From: Spirometra erinaceieuropaei
Lineage: Eukaryota > Platyhelminthes > Cestoda > Diphyllobothriidea > Diphyllobothriidae
DNA length: 64,000 nucleotides
Reading direction: 5' to 3'
Assembly (NCBI GenBank): GCA_902702965.1
Contig: CACRXP010000028.1
Location: forward strand, 946,634 to 1,010,633
A program made the position numbers and the translations under genes. Below, one piece after another: positions 12,101-21,100 of the stretch (the first letter of the stretch is position 1; the number at the start of each line of letters is the position of its first letter). The notes beneath the pieces are model-generated. The model searched no databases, had not been told where the DNA came from, and was given only the letters and a program-made list of their open reading frames with translations.

Positions 12101-15100
12101 TGTACTAAAATGTCTCGTAAGCACTAAACGAAATTGCGTTAAAACTAAGACAGAAATAGAAAAATGCACATAAGAGCTGAATAGAAATTAATTCGAGGGT
12201 TACAACGGTGAAAACCTTCTTGACGTGTTTTCGTTGTTAGTTGCAATCGAACAGTATTTTGGCCGCATTCTCACATAAACTGGCATCTCCATCAGCCACT
12301 CAAACATTTTCAGGCTTGTTGCTTTCATTAGCTTCCTGGCCTCTTGATGCCGGTTGCTGTTTTTCTGCAATTGGTGTAAGCAATTAATCTACGCAAGCCA
12401 AGAATATATCGCGACCGTCTCAACATTACTCAGCACTTTGCACTTCTCAAATCCGTCTGTTTTCATTTATCGCCTTATCTGTCATTCTCATATCTAAATG
12501 GTTAAAACAACGAAAACCAAACCCGTCCTGAGTCGTGTTCCCGCTTGCATCGCGTTCAGTGTATTGCTTGTAGAATTATAATTCTTGCCTTTATGTTGAT
12601 CCAACTGTGAAAAATTTGACAATCTCGGTGGCATTCGAACCAACGACGGGAAGGGGAAGGATTGAGCAAAGCCAATGCTCTGGCCACCTGAACCAGAAGG
12701 TCCCACCGGAAGTCGCGAGGTTAATCAAGGTCACTGAGTTTTTCGCGGCTGGATCAGAGTAAATTATTCAAAATCCACCAAAAGCCTATTAATCCTTGCC
12801 TAGTGTTATTTGACAGTTGAAAAAATGTCAACGGACTTTCTTTAGTCACCACAAGGATGTACTATGTTCATCTTCCCTGACACAGTGTCTTCAGAGCATT
12901 TTGTGGTCCTCATGTCCATTGGCCCTACTATGGGTGCAGTAGGTTACACAGGTCTTTAGAAGCAGCAAATCCCCCTGTGAATGCAGATTTCAGCATGCCT
13001 GTCTTGGATGAGTAGTGTTGAACTATTGGTCACTTGCATAACCAAATGTAGAAACCTTGATAGGCGATGTTAAGACATCCCTTGACGTTTTGGTTTTGTA
13101 CGAACGAATGCACGCATGTGCTCCCAGACCGACCCAACCGAGAGTAAAATGGGCCAACCAACAAACAACAATTTACCGATGAGTACCATAGTTGCTACGC
13201 CGTTGTCAATCCCTCGCACCCTATGACGTACGACCTGTTCCCTGTTCCAGCCACCCTCAATCGCCAGGCTACTCGGTCTGAGGAAACGTTCAAACCAGTA
13301 TCGGCACCTCTCTGGCATGTTCACTGGACCCTCTGTGGCCCCATGACGACTTGCGACTTACGCAAACCAAGTGACTGAAATTTCAATCAGCAGACCATCC
13401 CACTGTTTGCTCATCCTTTTATCTCCGGAATTCGGTACCGAAAAATTGCTGGTGTAGTTAACCATAGTGATGGCCTGATTAATAGGCGTAACTTCGCAGT
13501 AGAACACAAAATTTGGTACTGTTCTCAGAAGGCTCGCCTAAAGAAACCGCTGAGCTAACTGAATAGTGACCCATTTAACCGCGGTCTAATGTGCTTGACT
13601 GATAATTACTTAATTCTTTGAAATTAGAAGTGCGAGTCCAAAACGTCCGGTGAATTTCGATGTGAAGGCTCTAAACTTTCGTTTCTTTCGACCGGCAGGT
13701 ACATCTGCAAGACACTGTTCGCCTGCCTTGTCTTTATTGCTCTCTGTGTGCATTCTCAATTTGACTCCGTATTCATCTCGGTTCTACTTTTGATTCCTTT
13801 GCCCACTGTTCAAGTTTATTTCTCCCGATGATGCGCCGCCTGCTATGGCCTTCCTGGTCCCAGTAAGTCATGTTTTGACCCGTGGCGCGTCTTCTAGCGG
13901 ATGCCTGCTTCCCGTGCTTACAGGACTGCAACCAGGCGTCTGTATTCGTTGTTTTTTGGCCATCTTCTGTTCTACGACTCTCAGGGTCACTGGCCGATAT
14001 TGCGAGCGTTCCTTTCGCTAAGTCACACCATAGAAGGCTGACCTATCAGACACGCTGGCCTGGTATTCAGCCGCATCAACCCACTGGGGAACAGTGCATG
14101 CGTTGACCACTTCCACCTCACCCCAAAGAAGAACTGGTGTGCATATCTCACGACAGCAACATACGTGCACTCAAGCACCTTGCCTGTAAAGAAATACACT
14201 ATCTCAAACATGTGTTTTAAGTTCGAAACAGGCGATGCCTGAGACAGGTACCCAAGCATCGTACAAAGTGTCTTTTCCCTCCGGTAGTTTCTACTGCCGC
14301 TGCCACACGGGGCTCTATGCGGTTTGTGGTGCTTAAAAGACGCTCACTGCAGTGGTCACTGCAGTCTCTTCTTTCCGACTCTTTTTTACGCCAATACAGT
14401 CATTTGACAGTTCCTTTCCTGCTCACAGTATTGTGTTTCGCGTGAAGACAATGGCACAGTGTGTCAAGGAAATTTTGACACTCACACACACGATCGGAGA
14501 ACACGGGAATAAATTGAGTGCCCTTTGTTTAAATAATCCTAGATACCAGTATTCGGTAATACAAAATACCGACTCACTGGTTACGACCTCCTGCATGTAC
14601 TCCTGTACAACGGCCTCTGCGTCAAAGTCAGAATACTTGGTCGGACGCAATTCAAAGTGGCTGGCACATTTGATGTCTTCAGCAACGTGCTCGAAAGTCG
14701 AAGACGTGAGACCAAGATGTCCTATTCGGATCGTTCGCTAAGTGCAACCGTTTCTGATGTCGATCCAGCCGACTTTGACCTTTCTGTCGGCACCGCAAAG
14801 AAGCAGCCCAAGGAGCCGGTTTATGTGCCTCCCCCAATCGCAAAACCAGAGGCCTACATCACACGTTTGGAAACTCGCCTCTTTTACAATGAACTACTCT
14901 CCGAGTCAGGTACTATCATTGAACTTGAACCAGCTAAGGACTGGACATCTGAGTCACATAGAACGCAGATGACTAGGTGAGTAGTCAAAATCTTGTTAAC
15001 GCTTTCCGGATTATTTATTATCAAAACAGGATTGAACCAGCTTCGAGCAGCATTGAGCGCCCACACAGTTCTTTACTGGGGTTTAGCTGAACTTCAAACA

Positions 15101-18100
15101 CCCGGTAGAGTACTAACACAGATATTTCGACATTGTCTTTCACGTTTACAAAAACTAAATAACAAGTTCTTCTCTGAGGGAAAAGGAAAAAGCCGCATGG
15201 ATTTGTTTGTTAGATATGGACGTTCTGGACGGTAGTCTACAGAGTGAAGAGACCTGAGATAAAGTATAACGACGAACGAGTAATTTCAAAGGACGAGGTT
15301 TCTTAAGTACTTACCAGAATACCCTGTAGATTCACTAAGGAAGCACCGTTAGCAGCCTTCAAAGTCGGTCTCATTTAGTCAAATTCATTGGGTTGATTTC
15401 AAATTCATGGGCTTTCAATTTTGAGGCTGTGGGCAGCAGGTGGTATTGCAAACGAACTACAGAGAATCATGGTACTGTCGTCTAACCCTATATAAACTAC
15501 CTTAATCCCAAATGACTTGGAACAATAAGTCTCCATCGTTTGTGTTTTACCCAATTTGACTGGTCTTTTCGAGAGCCACTTATAATAGTGTGTTTGTTCA
15601 AGTTAAACGGACCTGCCAGTATCATAATGAATGTTTAACAATGGTTTGGTTGTTGGAAAGGGACAAGTTGGTTCGTCTGCTGATGGACAGAAGACTCGAA
15701 CAGTTGGATAAAGAGCCGCCCCCTGAAGATACCGCCCCTGCAGCCAATCAGACGACGGCTAACAATGACGTCATGATGCACAACAACGTGCCTACTGATG
15801 AGAGTATGGAACTTCGCGACCTGCTTAAGACAGAAACCCTAAAAGACAACCTCTCTGAGAGAGATGACAATGGGATTCTCTTCAGTGAACTCATGAGAAG
15901 AGGAAATAACGTCTCGCCGGCCGTTTCTCTTATGGATACTGACAACGAAGAGGATGCCCTCGGTGTAGAGAGCAAGTGGCAACAAGTCAACCGAAGTAAC
16001 GTCTCTGTTCGCAACTCAGAACGCACGTCTGAGATGACCGAGCCCACTTCCAGTCTCACTGTGGAACTCTTTCCAGGCTACGACGGGGACGACGGCGTCA
16101 CGCGGCAGCACTTTACAGATCTGAAGGAGGCATTCTCGGCCAAGAATTCACCAACCTTAAGCTTTGAAATCGTTAAGGACATGGCACGTCGATTTTGCAA
16201 CATTTGTGACAAAGGAAAGACTGAGAGTAAGTGATTAAACTTGCCAGGCTTTCTAGTCGCTGTTCATTTTGTACTTAAATGACGTGGTTTTCTCACGTAA
16301 TCTATCTTCCTTAATTGTCAAGAGTCAAAAAATGCTATCACAGTCAATCTCATAATCGATTCGTGGTTTTCAGTGAGAGACTGTCTCAAGGCGTCAGTCG
16401 CTATGACCGACGCGTGTGCGCGAGTTGACGTTCGGCTGTAGTCTTTGGCTTTTGAAAGCGCTACTCAAAAGCAGGGCATCAGCCCCTGCGCAATATGTAA
16501 CCCAGCCTCCATTCACTGAGAAGATGTGGCTTCGGTGATGTATTTTTTACCGAAGCGTTAGAAATTTCTGGCTTCTGTCGCGTAGACGCGTGTCCTTCAC
16601 TTGTTATGGGTTCAATCCTGCGCTCACTTGACAAGTCTATACACCTCAATTAAGGAGGTGCAAGACAGGTCAATGGCGCACTGACCGTGAACCAGCTTCC
16701 TGCGTTTGGCATGTTATTACCAAAACGAGTTTTCTGCTTTTGACTCATCCTTCATCTTCGGCCCTCTAGCTCTCATAGCTGAGCGATTTTTCACAAAGTT
16801 AAGTCGATGATACTTAGATTTGTGCAATTTTCTTTTTATCCGACCTTTGTTTCTGCAGTATACGAGGGTGCGGAGAAAGAGGATCGTGAATCTTTTAACG
16901 AAGTGCCAGGAAGCCGCCCTTTGATGTTCGCGGTAAAGTTATGAAAAGATAATTTGAAAAAAACGAGATCGCAATGTAGCATTAATAAAGCTAGTTTGTA
17001 TCGAGGCGGAGTTTGAGAAAAGAGGATGAGTGTTTACTTCGGCGCTGGCAGCTAGAAACAGTAAGAAGAGACATTTAGTAGATCGAACAGTAACCAGGAC
17101 AGTACATTTGGTGAAATTGTATTGCATCCCTTAGTTGGAACCAAAACCTGACGATCCGTTTGGTCGGAGGAATCGAGCGAATTTGCTCACAAAATGACAT
17201 TGAGGAAAATGTTGGAGTTATTTCCGGTTAGACTGGGTGAATATCGTTATCTTGGATGATTCATAACCAAAAGTATCATGGAAGGAGAGGCCAAAGCCAA
17301 AGAAAATATTGTTCAGGAGAAGAGTTTTCTTGCCAAACTGCCTGTCTGTTAGGACAAAATTCGCCAGCCTGATAAAAACATGTCCGGATTAGGCCTTTTC
17401 ATATGCCTTCGTTACTTCAAAAGCCTGTATTGTTACCTCTAAAAGGCCGATTATAGGACCGAAGAAAAGACAAGCTACCAGCTCCGACGACCTTTATGTT
17501 CTTCTTCTCTACTTGCTCCTAGGGAGCAGGCCCTGTCAGTAAAATTGCTATCCTTTTGTACAAGAGGATAAAAGAACACAAGCCCAAGTGCTTTGAAAAA
17601 GGTTAACTAGACATAGCTCACCTAGTAGATCGGCTACCAACCGAACCCCAATGAAGCCTTTCAGTTAGGTAACGGAGTACCACCAAACTACTATAAATCT
17701 GTAAGATAGGGCCTAGTATCCACGGCGAATGTGACGCAGTTCGCCTACGCAAGCCAATCCCGCATTCAGAAGGAAGTCATCCGAACGGCTCAGATGTCGC
17801 CCCAAGTTAATCAGTCGGGTGCTTACAGGTGATTTGACGCTGGGAAATGTTTACTCAGGGTTCTTTGTTCCCCACCACTCTACCCGGAAAACATTCCGAA
17901 CTGCATATTCCGAAGGAACTATTCTCCCCCCTCCGCAGTTTCCACCTACGTATTAATCGACCATATGTCTGCACAGTGCTGGCGATGATTTGTTGAATAG
18001 GTATGCCTACCTAATGGTCGACTCGATCAGGTTATGAAAACTCTTGCTATATTAAATAAAACCGACCAGTCATAGGGCAATTATATCTACAACAGTGAAT

Positions 18101-21100
18101 TTTGTTAGCGTAGAATGGAAAAAAGATAATGTAACGGGTTATAACTGCGCCACATGGCATTTGAATGCGTCCAGTCCTTAACTGGGGAAGATTTTGAAGA
18201 AGTGTCTGTCTAATTATTCCTCCAGTGCGAGAATCAGAAAAGATACCGAAGGTAGGTCTGTGTAACAAGCTTTAGCACCTGTTTCCAGACGTGTTTAGAG
18301 CTGATATTTTGCATTTGAATTCGGTATCCACACAAAACACCCAGGTTTATCACCATACCCCAAACACTTCGGAAAATATGGTCCGCACTAACTGCATTTC
18401 ACGCTCAGAATGTGGAACTGAATGAAATCATACGAAGTATCATATGCATACGCACCAATTGAAAAGAACCATCTTTGGCGGCACAGCAAAGCCTTTGAAA
18501 TTTCGGTTTTCTCTTCTTGCTTTTACACTGCGATGAGCTTCCATGGGACATACAGAATCTCTGAAAGGTTTCCAGGAAAGGCACTTTCCCCACATAACGG
18601 ACTGGGAGGTCAATCTGCGAATAACATCTCATAAAAGGTAGCAACCAAATCTGAAAGCACGTGAAGCCAAAAGTGTGAATGATTTTGAGGAAAATAGACC
18701 GCTCATCGTTAAGGAAATTTTTTGAGAGCTTTAAAAAAAACTACTGAAGAGTTAATTTACATTAGTTCACGTCGTTTCTTATCACTTAACTGTAATATGA
18801 CAGGCAATAAATTATTTTACGAGATCTTTGTGTAGAAGCGAGTCAAGAAAACGTCACCTTAAATTCCACATACACTTTTCTTATTGCGAAATAACCAGAA
18901 AGACAAATCTGCTGGATGCCAGCAGCAGAGATGGCCCTGTAAAGCTAGTTATCTGCATACGTTTCCCTGGTGTGCACGACGATATATTTATGACAGTAAG
19001 GTGTTCCCTCTTCGCTTACGTGCGTAATTAATTGTCAGCAACTTCTAGCCCACTCTAAAAACGATCATGGGACAGCAAGTATTTCGTCTTGTCAACGAAC
19101 AGCCTTTCACTAGCACTTTTGTCATTTGTTTCCGTATGATAACCACGGGCCAGTTTACTCAACTGTGAAACAATACTATCATCTTTTATCCAGGTGAAGC
19201 CGCAATGGGTTCGACGGAGAAATTTGACTTCGCTGAAAAAATCCTAACATTGTTATCATTGCTGTTTACGTCTTCCCTTCTCATAGAACTTCTTCAGTCA
19301 ATACGACCCTCCATGACACACATATTTCCTCTTTCTTAGGCGCCAGCGAATTTGTAAAGAGCATGTTTGAAATTTGCAATGTCGGACGCATTGAGCTTTA
19401 CCTGATCCAGCCGCAAGAATTGGCACAAGTAAGAGAGAGGCAGAAGGAAGAGGTGAATATCAATGATATTCTGGGCTCTAATGTCAATGCCGAGGTCATC
19501 ACGAACGGTGAAGAGCCCGATGATCAGGGGTTCGTTGAAGGACACAATACGATGAAATGGAAGAATACGAAGCCTGAAGCTGACGAGGACGATGAAGATA
19601 AACCGAAGCCATTGGCCGCATTTGATGTAGGTTTTGTGCACTGCGAAGGATAGTCTCTGTTTCATACCACGGCGGGTGGGAGAAGGCATGACATGAAACA
19701 TGAAATTAATAAAAATGAACACCTAGTAGAGAAAATGACGTTGTTGAAGGCGTGATTTTTAAGTCTACAGGCCTGAAAATAAGAGTCCCGTCTACATTTG
19801 CAGGGTTAGATGCGCAATGGACCAAGTCCTGAATCCAACTCCTGTTTTAACTTTAATAAAAGAGCAAAACCTTAGCTTTCATTATGTCCCCAAAGTTGAC
19901 AGACCCCTACTGCTCTGGTCACTCCCAAAACTCTTGCCTCAGTAAGCGATGACACTATACTGACAGAGGTTTGCGCTAAGACGGTTGCCCCCTAAAAGAG
20001 ACCACACGGCAGATGCACTGGACCAACGCAGGGGCTAGACAGGGTTCGGCAGGCGTTAAGGGAACGCCCGACTATAATAAATGCAAGCATTGGGGTGTGC
20101 TGACAGGCCCGGTTGGCGATTCCCGCGGCGTCAATTAGGATCTGCGCCACCCCCATTTCTTTAGTTCCCTAAAATCCTGGCCAGCGTACGTTGTGGACGA
20201 GGGAATGCGGTGGTACTCCTAGATGCAGGTTTTCCCCATATCCACCACATGCGTCCTCGTCCGCCTCCGGCATTCTTAACTTTGTCGTGAAACCGGATGC
20301 AGGTTGGGGAGAAGGAGAGAATCGGTAGATGCAGAACAAGTCTACTATAAATCTAGAGTAACTCAGGTGCAATTCACCGTCCCTGCTCTTTCCGTGCTGT
20401 GGATTACAGGTGAACATAGTCAAAATAGACGGTCAAACTATCGATGTTGAGACTGAAGTCTCGACGAGGAAATTTAACTGGGGCTATATTTCACAATAAC
20501 ACTGTTCAGGTAGGGTGGAAAGCATGAAGTTACAGAAAGCTCACTTTCTTTGCATATAGACGTCGCCTGCAGTTGCAAGCCATCTGAACAATTATAATCA
20601 TGATAGCATATCGGCCGGTTAAATATCTCCATCCACCGAACAAGAAAATGAAGTTTCTTGTCTGCAATAATAGTTTGACGATTTGACTGCTTTTAGGTAG
20701 TCTCCAGCCTGGATTGTTTGGAAAATAGGATCCAACTTTGTCACAAACTAGTTGTGGCTTCGTCAACTGGACGGAAATGGGAATAGTTCTGATGAATTAG
20801 CTCTGGTGAATAGTTCTGGTGAATTTGTTCAGATGGGGCAATGGGTTAATTTACTTTTCACAAATTGTTCTTGCTGATACAGTCGTACCTATACGTAATG
20901 TCATTACGCCTGAAGGTAATTGACGTAAGACATTAAAGCATCAGGATTGCTTGTTTGTGGCTTCAGTAAATTCACCCGTCATGTGTCGAAATCTGCCACA
21001 AAATTGTCAAAATTTGTGAGCCTCTCCAGAGTCATAGTTTAAAAAATGCACTAAAAATACTGTCTAACGGGATTTTCTATGCTTATCTGCGCGGAAAGTA

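Larger units (their letters stand above)
11507..14428 (+). other. Gene 1 intron interval containing a dispersed repeat
   Basis: Contains one copy of a roughly 1 kb dispersed repeat (11900-13030) with a tRNA-like segment inside it. Phase requires an exon here that starts on a codon and leaves two bases. A weak candidate is 13699-13745: acceptor GACCGGCAG, donor GTGTGC, frame VHLQDTVRLPCLYCS. Nothing else is supported. Confidence 0.45.

Noticed and set aside
13882..14106. 74-codon + strand frame
   Set aside because: No acceptor/donor pair in phase with neighbouring exons, and composition similar to surrounding non-coding DNA.
16560..16640. Functional tRNA gene (GGGTTCAATCCTGCGC)
   Set aside because: The B box is good, but no complete cloverleaf with paired acceptor stem and A box at proper distance could be drawn. 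It is probably a SINE relic.
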